From Apostichopus japonicus (taxonomy: Eukaryota; Echinodermata; Holothuroidea; Aspidochirotida; Stichopodidae), in NCBI RefSeq assembly GCF_037975245.1, contig NC_092567.1:8246714-8310713 (forward strand): 64,000 nt of DNA. Direction: 5' to 3'. A program made the translations under genes and the position numbers. The notes beneath the pieces were generated by a model that worked only from the letters and a program-made list of their open reading frames with translations, was not told the DNA's origin and did no database searches. Shown one piece after another: positions 11,881 to 28,429 of the stretch (positions are counted from its first letter, which is position 1; every line of letters starts with the position of its first letter).

Positions 11881-12331
11881 CAACTGTGGATAAAATACAA
11901 TAAAATGAGAACTACTGCATGTCATTTGCACAATGCTGGATCAAACTGCTCCAAAGTTCAATACAAGGGGAACTTGAAATGCAGCTATTGGTCAGGACAA
12001 ATTGGTGGGGACAAGGTATATCATGTCCCCACTACTGAAAAAGTTGGTGGGGACGCGTCCCGCTGTCCTCACCGGGATCTGCGCCCATTGTTTGGAGGCT
12101 GTTTATCGTGGAACGCGATTTTCATGCTCACTGATATGATGTGATATCTGCTGTTTGCTTTACAAATTCGAATAACTTTGTCACTGTTCCTCTTTCTCTT
12201 CCCGTTTTCTTGCCGTATTTTCTACTCCATCCTTTTCTCCTTTTCTCTCTTTCTTCTTTTTCTTTTCCTTCCTTCACCTCGTTGAAGTTGGCAAGAGTAT
12301 ACAGATCCAAAGCTATTCAACAGCAACAAAA
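11881..12331. repeat. 451-bp direct repeat, right copy (LTR-like)
   Basis: Right-hand partner of 10536-10986. The two flank an 894-base segment, giving a compact LTR-internal-LTR layout of about 1.8 kb. The repeat cuts into family R1 sequence at the GATATT/CA point, where copy III runs on differently. Confidence 0.9.
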
Positions 12332-15328
<2,997 letters not shown>

Positions 15329-15354
15329 ATGGGAGGGTACTGGGGTACAAGTCT

Positions 15355-16610
15355 TCTGCCTGGCTATAAGGTCTAACAATAAAAACAAAGAAGAAAGTGA
15401 GCCACATAGGTGAGTTCAAAATCAACAACAAAGGGAAATCACACATACACAAACTCACTCCAAAATTGAGTAACTTGGAATAACTTGAATACATATTGAC
15501 ACTAGAAGAAGTCTAGCGTGTTTGCGTGTGTGTAGGGCGATGGGGGAGTGGTGGATTGCCCCTTTGTCAGCAGGTTCTGCACTATACCCCCTCCCTTAAT
15601 TCCTCCATTTATAAGTACAATCTATTAACCTTACTTACTTACCGGTACCTAATCAGGTTTTGACTGGATGTCCTTTGTTCTGGTTTAAATATCGTTGACT
15701 CAATCACCTTTAGTTTCAATAATATGGAAATCCTTCATTGTTATATCCAATCCTTGATAATTGGTTCTAGTATCGAATGGTGCTGGAATGGGAAGTGATG
15801 TTCAACTGTTTGGTTGAGGAAGTGTTGATGAACATACAACGCCATAGCAATAGATCAAGTCTTTCCAAATCTAACGTCAATGTGACAATATGGGAATTCC
15901 ATTATAAAAAAAACAGTCAACATATCCAAATTGTGCAGACATCAATCCGATATACAAAGCTGTTTAGAGAAACACATCCACTACTTCGTGTATTCCCGTG
16001 ATCGCCGTGTTAAAACATGTCGTACAACTGATGTGCCATACGTTCTGATTTGAGTAATTGTATCACATTTTCTACTGTTTACTTTCCCTTGAAAGCTTTA
16101 CTAAAATATGAGTTATTTCTGAAGGTAACGCAGTTAACATAACAACTCTATTCACATGTATCCAACCGAGGCAGAGGTCATACTACATAAACAAAAGCAG
16201 GGAAACACCAGTTACTAAATGTATTCACTGGTGGCGTGAAAGGCCTTGTAATTGCTTTTACGAATGCGCCTGTTTTAAGTAACGTTCATTGGTTATGACA
16301 CGCACTTTGAATATGGGAACTGTTCATATGAAATTTTCGCTAAATCAAACTTACTATAACGTTTTCTTTTCAGGAGATATTCACATGTCAACCTACTGCG
16401 AAGCCCATACCTAGTTAAGTTCTAACTTGGATCAAGTTGGATCTAGTTTCTAATTTGTAACCCGAAAATAATCTTACGTCTTGTCGACGAGGCACACGAC
16501 AATTACTCAACAATCGGCGTGTACATTAACCTCGATCGTATATGTCAATGCGGAATCGCGCATAACAACGTATACCAACCATTGTGACCCCTTCTCCCTT
16601 TTGACACTCA
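15355..16610. repeat. Dispersed repeat family R1, copy III (longest)
   Basis: The most complete member of the family, about 1.25 kb. Its first part matches copy I (AAAGAAGAAAGTGAGCCACA), its middle matches copy II, and its end (CTTGTCGACGAGGCACACGA to AACGTATACCAACC) again matches copy I. It joins the otherwise separate copies into one element. No intact reading frame or terminal inverted repeat is evident. Confidence 0.8.
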
Positions 16611-17808
16611 ACTCTAGTGGTTCGCCTTGAATGTATATGATTCCACAACAACTGAGGTCATGATCTTATAGCTACCACGTTCCTTGTGAAGCTATACCTG
16701 AACAATGGAATCTAGCTAAGTGGTACATTTCTCGAAGTAAAACATTTTCATTGTGAGTACTTTTTCAAACAATCGAACTGCAGCTGGAACTCACGCAGCT
16801 AGTCAAGACTGTTTACAAATGTTCACAGACACAAAGAGCAGACGACAGGACTGGTTGTTCCTTAGCAACACAAATCTCATTGCCAATTTATATATTCTGC
16901 AAATATTTTGGACTACGCTTGTCATATATCAAGTCGAAAGGATAGCAATAAATCGAAAATTTGACATCTTATTTTCAAATTTCCACTGTCTTGTCTGAAA
17001 ACGTTAGTCTTTTCATTGTAAATGTGTCACTCTTTGCATTTACCAAATGTTGGCATGGAGGCTAAGGATTTGACAGTCACGTTGAACTTCATGAGATCAT
17101 TGTATGTTAAAACGTATGGGAAGGCAGCTTTGTTTAAATTATCATATACCAACCCCTACCCCCTTCACTCAAACTTGTGATTTCTAAAAAAATGACCCTC
17201 GCTACAAACTTTTCTATTATTATGATTATTGTTATTATTATTAATATTTATCTGTATGGGTAAATTTATTGATCACCGAAGATTGAATTTGAAGAATATA
17301 AATATATAATTTCAATGAGAAGAAAAAATTAGTCAGTCCTACTGTTAGCTGTTTTTTTTTTTTCTTCAAGATTTGCTTGTTTCTTTTTCAATCCGATCGA
17401 TATTTCAAATGTTATAGCATTGTTTGTTCTGTGGTAAAGATATGAAGATTTCTCCTAGATCCGTTGAAAATGTGACAGAACAAAAGTTTGCAATTTAGTA
17501 TAATTATTCCGTATTAATAGTCAATCAGCAGCTGCACGAAGTGCCTGTTTTCCATGATCTGAGTGATTTCAAACAACTGCTATTCAACTGTTTACACCAG
17601 TTTAATTCATTTTATAAGTAATTTTTATAATAATGCTTAATAGTTATGTTTATTGAAGAAAAATCCTGGGCCAGTCCAAGTCAATTAATGATGGGTTGTA
17701 CTCTTTATTGATGTGAAAGTAGTCTATAGGCTTGTAAGAAGTAACTTGTTCTGGTTGTTAAAGATTTGACCAAATACAATGATGTCAAACAAAACCGAAA
17801 AGAATAGT
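16611..17808. other. Intergenic, nothing recognised
   Basis: The 81-codon plus frame at 16753-16998 shows no known family or splice support. Otherwise AT-rich sequence without structure I can name. Confidence 0.5.
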
Positions 17809-17811
17809 AAC

Positions 17812-18541
17812 AGTGTAGTAGCCAGGTACATTTATCCGAGTACCAAGTATTTTTAAGTACTTGAGGTTCCCGACAACCAGGTATTCTAGCGCGATGACTG
17901 GCTTGTTAGGATCCGAGCACCGAGTACCAGTTTTCGAGTGCAGTATTCTATATACAGTATTCAGTACCGAATACGAATTATACTATGTCATATGAGTACT
18001 TTTGATTTCCTAAATACACAGAAATGTAATATTTATAACTGCTCCCGGTAGTCATTATAAGTTATTGTTTGACAAATTTTCAAATGTAAAATGTCTTCAA
18101 ATAATGGGTTAATAAGGTTGCAAGTGTCACATTAATACTACAAACATGCTATAAATTGTTTTATTTTAGAAACATATATATATACATCACTTTGGCTTTC
18201 TTTGTTTATGCTATATGTACTGCACTTGGTCATATAGTCTGCTATTCTGCTGCATTAGAGACACATGAGTACGGTGACATTACAGAGTAATAAAAATCAT
18301 CGATCACTTATAATAACTACCTACTGTAACGTCAGTATTACGAAACTGTTTGTTTTACATAACTCGTCACGAACGAGAACCAGCACTTTGAATCGAGTAC
18401 TTAAGCATCAGAGTGCGGGAGCGAACGGATGAATACCAAGTACTGTACACCTAGTGCGAGTACCGATCATTTGAAGAAAAAAAGAAAAGATGTTTGAATG
18501 CCACTCGAGTGTCGGGTGCTTTTTGAGTACTACAACACTAG
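17812..18541. mobile_element. hAT-like non-autonomous element (candidate)
   Basis: The left end reads CAGTGTAGTAGCCAGGTAC and the right end, read in reverse, begins TAGTGTTGTAGTACTC, so the ends form imperfect inverted repeats of the CAGTG type seen in hAT transposons. The interior (about 730 bases) is full of GAGTACC / AGTACTCGAG-like strings and has no transposase frame. I see no clean 8-base target duplication, so this is a guess at an old MITE. Confidence 0.4.
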
Positions 18542-21500
18542 AAAATAGCTTCGTGACAATACTTTACCAGTTTATATTTTTTATTTTTAGTTTACTAATG
18601 GTTGGCAGAAATTACAATTACAGACACAAACAAAAGGACCTTGGAAACAGCAACTATCTCCCGTAATTGAAAAAAAAAACGCACAGATACCGATACTGTC
18701 AAAATTCTTTAAACCGTTCTTACTAATGGGGGACTGTTTAATGTAATTTAAAACATGCTTTCTAATGAGGAACTGATTAAAGTCATTTAAATCGTAGTTA
18801 CCATTGAGGACATGATTAAGGTAATTTAACGTGAAACTGCAGTAAAATATTTTGTATTACAATCGGATTTATTAGACAAACCAAGACAAAACTGATCAGC
18901 AATTGATTTTGAACATATTTCATTTTCTTATTAGGATCATCTTATTCGCAAACTGATACGTTGAACTGATTATTTAGTAATAATGAATGATATTTTAACG
19001 CTTCTTTGATATATTATTATCAAGGAAAAAACAGATCGTGAGTGCTTTGAGTAGATCACTAAGCTACTTCCAAATAATTATAATGAAAGTCCGACTAAAT
19101 TGAAGGGAAGAGAGGCGCTCGGCCATTTCAGATTCAACCAACTCCTTTCCAAGAGGCTGTCGAAAACTTTCGTTTTCGAGGGCGCTAGACCTTTTTTGCT
19201 GAATGGTCACGCTATTAATTCTGAAATGTCAGAGTTTGCTCAACGATTACATTATGAATAATGCAATCCAATTATACTTTCGTTACAACTGACACATTAT
19301 TCTAGATTTTTCATAAGTTAACGGCAGTTTGCGAGAACTTTGACAGATTCTATTCGAATTTGAAATTTCGTCGACCTTCTCAAATATCCAAACACAGAAG
19401 ACGCGTGAACAATATACGGTTTACGAGAATAGAGACAGAAAAAACAGAACTCCGTAATATAGAAATGTTTTGTTTTCTACCTTGTTCCGGATCACGATAA
19501 CTTTTTTTATTATCTTAGCCTCTTACCTGCTCTCTAAGTCTTCAACTACGAAGTAAAATAAGACCGGGCCGGTTAAATTTTGACGGTTAACCGGTTAATT
19601 AGTTTATTGTAAACATGTTAATTCTTGCTCATGCCCATATGTCATTAATGTGATCAATATTCGCCTTTAAAACGTTTCTTGTTTTACTTTTTGTATAATA
19701 CAGGACTATGTGACATGTTTGAGATCTTCTTGATCTCCGTAATGAATCCAACATTAATAGTGTTGTATGTACAGTACGTTATTTATTAAACCACCCTTCA
19801 ACGAAGATTGCAAACGGTCGTTTATTTTTACGTCATGGTGACATCTTCTGATGAAAATGGTTAAATGAAGTTGTCACGCTGATAACTGACTTTGATTGTT
19901 AGTCAGGGATAATTCCTCATTCAATGTACAGAGGATAGGTCACGTGACCGATTTCATATTACAACCATAAGAAACGGGTTAAAATCGTAAACATTTATCT
20001 GAAGCGCCTCAGTCGGTACACTACATTTGGCTTGTTTATTGATGTATTGCCATGCTCTGCGCCTTACCACTTTTATACGTCATTTGGTGATTACGTAATG
20101 CTTTACAATACTATATTGTTTTTTTCCTCTCAACCAGATTCCGTCTGCTCAGTTTGGTCAAAAAAGAAGAAGTGTATGTAGCGTAATATGAGACCGCACT
20201 GAAGAATCTCATTAAGACCTCCTACTATGCTTACTTAACATAACAGATGTAAAGAGCTGATAACTTCAACATGGTCCCGTGATGGTGAATAAAATTCAAT
20301 TCGAACAAAACAAATCAAGACTTTCATAAGCCTCTTATTTGACGTATCGTACGTGATAGTGTACTATGATACACGATGTGTGTGTGTGTGTGTTTTTATT
20401 TATGTATTCAAAAACCGACAATGATAACATTTTATATCACCTTCACCCAAATGTTCCCACCAAGATCTACTTCCAATCCACACAAAACCCTTTCCACAGA
20501 ACTGTCATGAAAATAGTATGCTTCTGGTTATAACCCACGTCCAATGTTACCATAGTAACAGCAGCAGTTGATTTCAGAAGTCGATATTTTAATATAATGA
20601 CCTTCATCAAAATTCGATCCGGACGGAATCATGGACTTACAATCGTGATGTAACAAGCGAATCCATTTTAACTAGGAACTCAAATAGATACATTTATACC
20701 CTAATACATCTCTTATATATCATTTCTCATACAAGAATAAATAGGTTTCCGATAGATGTATCTGTTTCCTTTATATCGTAGTGAAATGCATGAATTTCTT
20801 AAAATAGTGTGTCATTTTACCATGTATACCCAAATACAAACATCATTAATTTACGTTAATCTATTGTTTGGCAAGGATTGCGAAGGGAGGGGGGGGGGTT
20901 ACAAAAGAGGAACTTTCATATGACATATTTCTAAATTTAACAACTAAACGACATTACAAACATGGAAAGGTTCAGGCCTTTTCTTAACCAGTTTCCACAA
21001 AACTGGATGGGAACGTACCAAGGTCGAGTTTTTTTGTCCCAAACAGGTTTGCAATTGTGTGTAAATAGTCGCTCATGATTGGTCGGAAGTTTTGTCATTA
21101 AACCTGGTACTTCGCGGTAAGCAAAATGTCCGAAGGTTTAACCGTTCAAAATATCCCGAATCTTTTCGTAAGTATATGTAGATATCTTTGGAATTGGTTT
21201 AGACATATTTAGCACACTAGTTTGTTAGATTGTATGATCTAATATATCCATGTTTGATCGAAGTTTTCTGTGAAGTCATTTATCGATAACATAGCACAAT
21301 GCACGTAACAGTTTTGTACAGGGTGCATCACACATGCGCTGTAGGCCTATATGCATTAAAATTATGTACACAGTGCAGTGACGGTAGTATACCATACTGC
21401 ACACTATACAGTATGGACATTTGAGAACTGTGTTGTGATGCAAAAACAATTCAGTTTTTACCCCCTCCCCACTCCCATCCCCTTCTAGAACCACTTCTTA

Positions 21501-22950
21501 AAACTGGTCAGAGCTTTTCTCGAGATGGCAGGATTGCTTATTAAGTAGCTTGTGTCTATACTTTGGCTCAATAAAAGGACGAACTTCCTCTCCATCAAAA
21601 ATAATTCTTCCAAGGATACCAGTCGTTGATGACGGTTACCCAGCATTCTTCACCCCTCACTTGAACTTCTGAATATCCTGTTTAGTCATATATGTACTGT
21701 GTATATCCAATAGTTTCCTCTATATATGATCTAACCCAGTGGAGAAACATATGATTCAACATAAAAGTCGTGTAAATTAAGCCTTGATTATTCGCATACC
21801 ATTTCCCAAATTGTATACAGGAAACTGCAGACCTTCTGTAGTCCTGATCTAGTCGCATAACACACTCACCTATTGTACCGATTCAAACTATTGCTGCTGT
21901 CATGTTTGCGTATATTCATTTAAGACTTGTTATTTTAGTGTATCCATTCCACAAATCGAATTCGATTGCAATAGAACGGCTCACGAATCTTACAATGTAG
22001 CGTGTGTATCATAAGTAAGGTAAACAAGTGAGTCAAGCATTAAAGGTAAAGTTGGGTCGTTTAGAAGGCAACCCCGTAACTAGACTTAACTAAGTGTCAC
22101 AGGACAATCAACAACAAATTTGTATCTGTTCAGATTAAGCATCATGTTTCAGTGACGTCAATGAATTCATTCATGTGTTGACATTTAAGACCTATGGACC
22201 TAATCATTCTTCTGATTCAGTGTATGTCTTCCAACTTTCTATCTAGTGATGGTCATTATTGATGCTGACGTCACGAGCAATCTGAGTAGATGAAATTTCC
22301 GTAGTTGCAAACCTGTTTGGGAAAAAATCGCGCTCCGGCCCCGCAATGAAACATTTCAGACAATCTTGAATTTTAATAAACAACGGTTGATTACTGGAAT
22401 TACTCGTCATGACAAAACACACTATTCGCGTCGGAGACTTTGGTCAAAATAGTTAAGTAGATTTTCAAAAATACTAATCGCGTTATCGTAGCGTGCGTGT
22501 AGGAATAATATGACAATATACAATATCCGCCGAATCTAATATCATATATTTACGACATTGGTGACAAATCTACAGTGGTTCTGAAGGGACAGGCGAGTTC
22601 TTCAAAACAATTTAATGTTGCATATTTTTGTTGCGCTGACCAGTTACGCTAACGTTACCGCTTGACAAAAATGATAAAACAAATCGAGTCTGGTGTGTTT
22701 CAAGTAACTTGGCAACAAGTCAAAGATATGATTTTGATAGAGTTGTCAAGTATACGCTTTATTCATATCTTGGCCAAATTTATCAAATTGAGTATGTGCC
22801 TTGTCAACTCGATAAAAATCATTTGAAGTGACTACAACTAGCCGGTTCCTTCAAAGTGATGTTACCATTTTTTCTTCTTCTAATTTACCAAATTTTGGGG
22901 AAGTGTAAATTTCTAAAACGTGAGATTATAAAATAAAGAATGTTTAGATG
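18542..22950. other. Long intergenic stretch, nothing recognised
   Basis: About 4.4 kb with no supported gene. Minor items: a GGTTAACCGGTTAA patch at about 19583-19602, a (TG)n run at about 20377-20392, and G-runs near 20885. The largest open frames are below 80 codons and protein-unlike. Confidence 0.5.
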
Positions 22951-22954
22951 TAAC

Positions 22955-23062
22955 TTGCAAGGCCTCAGAAGTGCCGTTTCCGGCAATCTGAGAGGCATTG
23001 TGTGTCAAAAATTTTCTTGTACGCTACGCGCCAACCCATGGTGGCGCTCCGCTTAGTGTCAC
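22955..23062 (-). repeat. GC-rich module M, reverse copy
   Basis: Reverse-oriented copy: GTACGCTACGCGCCAACCCA followed by TGGTGGCGCTCCGCTTAG, preceded by the GTGCCGTTTCCGGCAATCTG segment that mirrors GGAAATGGCACTTC in the forward copies. Confidence 0.8.
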
Positions 23063-23249
23063 GGGAACTTTCGGGCACAAAAAGTTCTGCCCCCACCCAA
23101 ACTGAAATGGTCCCGTACGCCTATGATGTCAACTTTCCTCAAGTTAAAAGTCTGGCTGAGTTGGCAAGGCCAGTCAGCATGAAAGAGAATTTTTTTCTTG
23201 CATTTCTGTCACCAAAGTTGCACATCTTTTTGGTTGCTATTTTGCCTCA

Positions 23250-23415
23250 CAGGTGCCATCTCCTGCGATCTGGGGGGTGCTGAAATCTCAAATTTTCTCT
23301 GTACGCTCCGCGCCAACCAAGGTGGCGCTCCGCTCAGATAGTAACCTCCGCCCCCCCCCACAAGAAAGAACAGCCCCCCATAGCCTCCCCCACTCAAAAA
23401 ATCCTAGGTACGCCA
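23250..23415 (-). repeat. GC-rich module M, second reverse copy
   Basis: Contains GTACGCTCCGCGCCAACCAA then GGTGGCGCTCCGCTCAGATAG, with a C-rich patch and an AATCCTAGGTACGCCACTG tail. Together with the copy at 22955 it forms a tandem reverse pair, like the forward pair at 9.5 kb. Confidence 0.75.
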
Positions 23416-25230
23416 CTGATGTGGACCATGTGGTTTTGATATTGCTGAGCAATCAGTAGGAAATGTTTACCAAACGTAAGTAAGGGCGGTATTGAAGAAC
23501 TTAGCTTGCATAATTTCCGCATTTGTGACGTTATTAATTCACAGAGGACATTGTTAGATTTGGAAGAGGGATTCAACTGGTAATGCCTACGGTTGGCATG
23601 TAATATAACTGTTAGTAGTCGAATAAGAACCTTATTTATAATACATAAACAAGTACGTGTGTTCCTCATATGTCTTCTGCGGTACCAGCACTTATTTATG
23701 AATGCGAACTGTGTCAAAACTCAACAACATCAATGTCAGATTATATGTAGTGAATTCCCAAAACAATATCAGAATATTGCCCGAATTTCTACGTCAATAT
23801 CTTGTTTGGGGCTGTAACCCCTCACCCCAAATCACCCCCCCCCCCCAAAGCATACCTCGCCTATGAATATTTCTCAATCGGGCGGTACTATCCTCCTCCG
23901 TTAGCAAAACAAATAAATGTAACATGTCACGAAATTTACATCAGGAATTTATAAATTAGACAACAATATTTATGTTTTTCAAAACAGAGAATAAAGCATG
24001 ACAAGATCATAGCAAGTAGCGGACATATCATGATGGTCATTCAAATATCTTAGTTAGACCGAGGTGTGTACTTCAATGTGTAATAAACACGACATGGTCA
24101 GAACCTGACAACAGCGAAGTAAATAGCATAGTAACTGGGTAGGCAATTGCTCTCACAGTAAATCATTATGCCCGCCCTGCTATATATATTGCTCACAAAT
24201 TTCGTTGTCGTACCAGATATATGCATAAGAATAACCATACCATCTTGTAGATAAATTACTCTAAGCCACTATATTAATGTATACCTTTTTCTTCCATATT
24301 TCATTATCGGTTAATTTTTCGACATAGTCAGTCGAAACGTCAACAGTTTATCCATGTCCTTTCTTTACCCCCGTGTTACCTAACACCAATCTAATCAAGA
24401 AACGTTGATATTCTCGGATAACTTAGTTTAACTGATGACTAGTATTGACGCGATATTATGAGGAATATGTCGAATTATGATATGCAACACCAATATGTTA
24501 AGGTATAAGTCGAAATACTTTATTTATTTAACCTTCCCATCTTAAACTCGAAAGTTAGAGAATATAGGCGAAAGTTTGAAATATAATAGTAAATGTTTGA
24601 GATTATAAAAATGCAAATTGGAAATTAAAAGTGAAAACATCGACCTGTTATTTCGAACTTTCCTCTTCCACAATCCTTACATTCTTAAAATAATTGAAGG
24701 CAATTGCCAGGAAAGATACAATTTTTTAAGGAAATAATTCAACTTGTGACAGTTGTTGACATTTCCAGATAAACAGCGACCAATAAACTAGAAAATTGCT
24801 CCTGCGTGGTAGATAACCAATCAATGACATTTAATGTGAACATTGGCAAATTATAATATTGTGCCATAAGTAATGATTCATGACATTACGTAACAGATAC
24901 GTCTTATAAAAGTTAAGGCCATTATGTTTCGTTTCGTTTCGTTTATTTCACTTTTTTTCTTTTTTACAATTACATTCACAATAATGTATAATACCAATGT
25001 CAAAGAAAGAAAAAAAGCATGGAAAATCTGAAAAAGCTACGCTTGTACTCTCATAAAGTGCAGATTCACCATGAACAAATTAAATACAATACGCTAACTA
25101 CACCCCCTCCCCCTCCCCCACTTGCCAAACGGGAAGCACAAGTAGCATTATTAAAGGTCAAGTGACACGTAACAGATTTCCTTCAAACTTACACAAATTG
25201 AAAAGCTACATATCAAAACCCTATATTCCA
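23416..25230. other. Intergenic, nothing recognised
   Basis: Includes a GTTTCGTTTCGTTTCGTTTA run at about 24927 followed by an A/T-rich stretch, the same motif as at 6007. It could mark the end of a retroelement. No coding evidence. Confidence 0.45.
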
Positions 25231-25234
25231 AATA

Positions 25235-25645
25235 TTCCACATTTACTACGGTAAATTTACCGCAGTTTTACCATGGTATTACCGCAGTAAAAGTGCGGTA
25301 CATTTACTACGGTAAATTTACCACAGTTTTACCATGGTATTACCGCGGTAAAAGTAGGGTAAAAGTGTGGTACATTTACTACGGTAAATTTACCGCAGTT
25401 TTACCATGGTATTATACCGCGGTAAAAGTAGGGTAAAAGTGTAGTACATTTACTAGGGTAAATTTACCAGAGCTTTACCATGATATTACTGGAGTAAAAG
25501 TAGGGTAATTTTTATGGTACATAAACTACATAGGTGAAATTCCTACAACTGTGCCATGATTAACCACAGTAAAATTAGGGTAAAACTATCGAGTGCAATT
25601 ATACTATGGTAAAATTACCATAATTGTACCATGATTATACTACAG
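25235..25645. repeat. Palindromic minisatellite (TTTACCATGGTATTACCGCGG type)
   Basis: About five to six units of roughly 60-75 bases, each built from ACGGTAAATTTACCGCAG, TTTTACCATGGTA and TTACCGCGGTAAAAGT-like pieces. The first three are close; later ones decay towards 25640. Nearly every piece is self-complementary (GGTAAATTTACC, TACCATGGTA, TTACCGCGGTAA), so each unit can fold on itself. Confidence 0.9.
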
Positions 25646-27620
25646 TAGAACATATACTGTATGGGTCACACTATGAAACATGATGGTATATTTACAGCAA
25701 TTTTTGCATGATTTTGTCCCATATTTTTGCAATACTGATATGACAAACCTTTTGCCAGCTTATGTTCTACTCATATCTTAATGTTGGCAATATAAATTAC
25801 CTGTGGATATGAGTTGAATAAAGAAGAGAGACAAACTGCTATTCTTATATGTTATAGTATGCATCTCTTTTCCTAAACAAAAAAGCAGTAGATTTATACA
25901 TAGAGAATTCCTTCATGTGTTCCCTGATTAATTAGAGAGGAGACAACAATTAATTCTTTTTTCATCATGAGGGAGAACCTAAAAGCCTTTAAAATGAAAA
26001 AAAAAAAACTATATAAACTAGCACACATAAGGCATAGCTTCTGTGCCTCAACACTGAACACACCAAAATTGACCAATCAGTGTCCTCAGATTTGGGTATT
26101 CTCTGTCAGGTCCATTAAATGACATGACAAGTCTATGTATCTATCTACAGTAAATACAATGAGTTGTGTTTTGTAGTTACGTGTGATCCGTAACCGATGA
26201 GGTGGTTAGGCTATTTGCTATACACTTAACCATGGTAGGATATTATTTTTGCGTATTTTTGGAAATTCTAAAAAATACTTTTTCTCCCGCTTAATACCAG
26301 ATGTGGTCTTCCGTTTTATTCATAGATGGGTGTACTAGAGCCTTGTTAACATGACATTAGTTGCATTTAACACGATATGCCAGATTCGCGTGAATTTTTC
26401 GAAAGTGTTTTGTTCAATCTTTTCGTAAAATTTGAATGGTGTACCAACTTACTTTTCTTACACAATTGGTAATTTCTCTACTGATTTTTGTTTTTTCCCC
26501 CTCTATACAGTGAAGTGAATACGTTGTGCATTGAGTATAAACTTAACGCGAATGCAAGAAAACGATGCGGGGATTTCCAGCAGACAAATGTTTTCTTTGC
26601 GGGATTACTGAGTCAGTTGAAGGGAATCCCGCACCTTAGAGGGAACACTGAATTGAAGTCAAATTCATACAAAAGAAAACGTTTACTAACTAACATACAA
26701 TATAAATTTAAAAAAAATGTGGAATGGCAATATTGTTCAAAGCATTTCCCGCGAGGCTGATTTATTACAGCAGCTTTTCCCGCGCTGGGCCATGGGTGTC
26801 AGTGTGACCCATATACCCTGAAGTGTGCGAAACTAGCCATTGACATTGCCCTTGTGAGTGGGTTTTACAACCTGCGTCCTGGGTTACCTGCTTTCTTGCC
26901 TCAGTACACAAAACACTAATGATTATCAATAACCCAACAGAAGACTCAACATATAATTTTGTTATCTTATTTTTTTTTTCTTTTTATAGTTTCAAAGGAA
27001 ATTAAGGAATAGTGGAAAATGAGACGGAATAGTGTATTTTCAAATCCGCTATTCCGCTGGAATAGTGGTAAATATTCTAAATTTCGACCCCTGGGTCCTG
27101 AGGCAGGAAGCCAGGCTGGGACAACCACATTTCATGTATTCTGAATAAACTTATTCCAAATTTACTCAGCTATCCTCACAACAAAATGTCATGTACATTG
27201 ATTACTCTTGCTTAGCAAGCTTAGTGAAACTAGTGTCACACACTCATATATATATAGGACCTAGCTTAAAGTGAGTAAATTATGTAGTCTCACTTTGTGA
27301 CATTAATAGGACCCCAACAGAGTCCATCTCAGCAATCTCAGGCCTTAAAGTCTAAATTTTGACCCAAATACTCATTTTAGACAACATAAATCACTGAAGC
27401 ATGATATCACAGAACATCATTCCTGAAATATCAATTGCTGTACACTATATGCTAACCATTGAAGCCATTAACATACTGGATTTCGGCCAAATTGCAAAAA
27501 ATCACAACTTTGCATAAAGGTTTGGTCAATTAATTGCTCCCATTGACTTGCACTACAGTAGGCTAATTGAGCTGCGATACCTGTACTATTTGTAATACAT
27601 CTGTTACAGTAGCAGTCCTG
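25646..27620. other. Intergenic, nothing recognised
   Basis: The 90-codon plus frame at 26488-26760 (basic, lysine-rich end) has no known domain. A small inverted repeat around GGAATAGTG...CGCTATTCCGCTGG lies near 27010-27070. No gene is supported. Confidence 0.45.
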
Positions 27621-27621
27621 T

Positions 27622-28412
27622 CTCCTATATTAGCATGTTAGCATACATGATAGCATGTATCACCATGTTTATTGTCATGAATGAACTAGCATACTGTACA
27701 TATGTTAGCTTGAAGGCTATGTAAGCAGTATGATACCATACATGTACAGTGTATGTACTTGTACTGTATGTTAGCATGTATGTTAACATGTATGTTAGCA
27801 TATATGTTAGCATGTATGTTAGTTTGTTTGTTAGCATGTATGAAAGCATGTATGTCAGCATGCATGATAGCATACATGTATGTTAACTATGTATGATAGC
27901 AAGTATGTTAGCCTGTACTGTATGTAAGCCTGTATGTAAGCCTGCTTGTAAGCCTGTTTGTTAGTGTGTATGCTAGCATGTATGTTAGCATGTTATAAGC
28001 ACTATGATAGCGTGTATGTCAGGCTGTATGTTAGCCTGTTTTTAGCAAACATACATGTAAGTTAGCATACATGTTAGCATGTATACAGCGTACATATGTT
28101 AGCTTGAAGGCTATGTTAGCATGTAAGATAGCAAGTATGTTAGCAGTGTATGTTAGCAAACATACATGTTAGCATACATGTTAGCATGTATGATAGCATA
28201 CATGTATGATAGTGTGTATGATAGTAAGTATGTTAGCCTGTTTGTTAGCCTGTATGTTAGCATGTTAAAAGCTGGTAGCGTTTACATCAGGCTGTCAGTC
28301 TGTTTGTTAGCATACATGTTTGTTAGCAACTTAGCATGTATGTTAGCATTCATGAGCATGTATGTAAGTTAGCATACTGTACATTAGAATGTATTTTAGC
28401 ATGTTATTTAAG
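27622..28412. repeat. TTAGCATGTATG minisatellite
   Basis: About 790 bases of short units (GTTAGCATGTAT and variants such as GTTAGCCTGTATG and GATAGCATACATG) in both orientations. Frames through it read as Met/Leu/Tyr repeats and are not genes. Confidence 0.95.
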
Positions 28413-28429
28413 CAACATGAAGGACTTAA

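Noticed and set aside
27622-28412. CRISPR-like appearance of regularly spaced TTAGCATG units
   Set aside because: Units are short, variable, lack unique spacers of constant size, and the genome is animal; it is a minisatellite.
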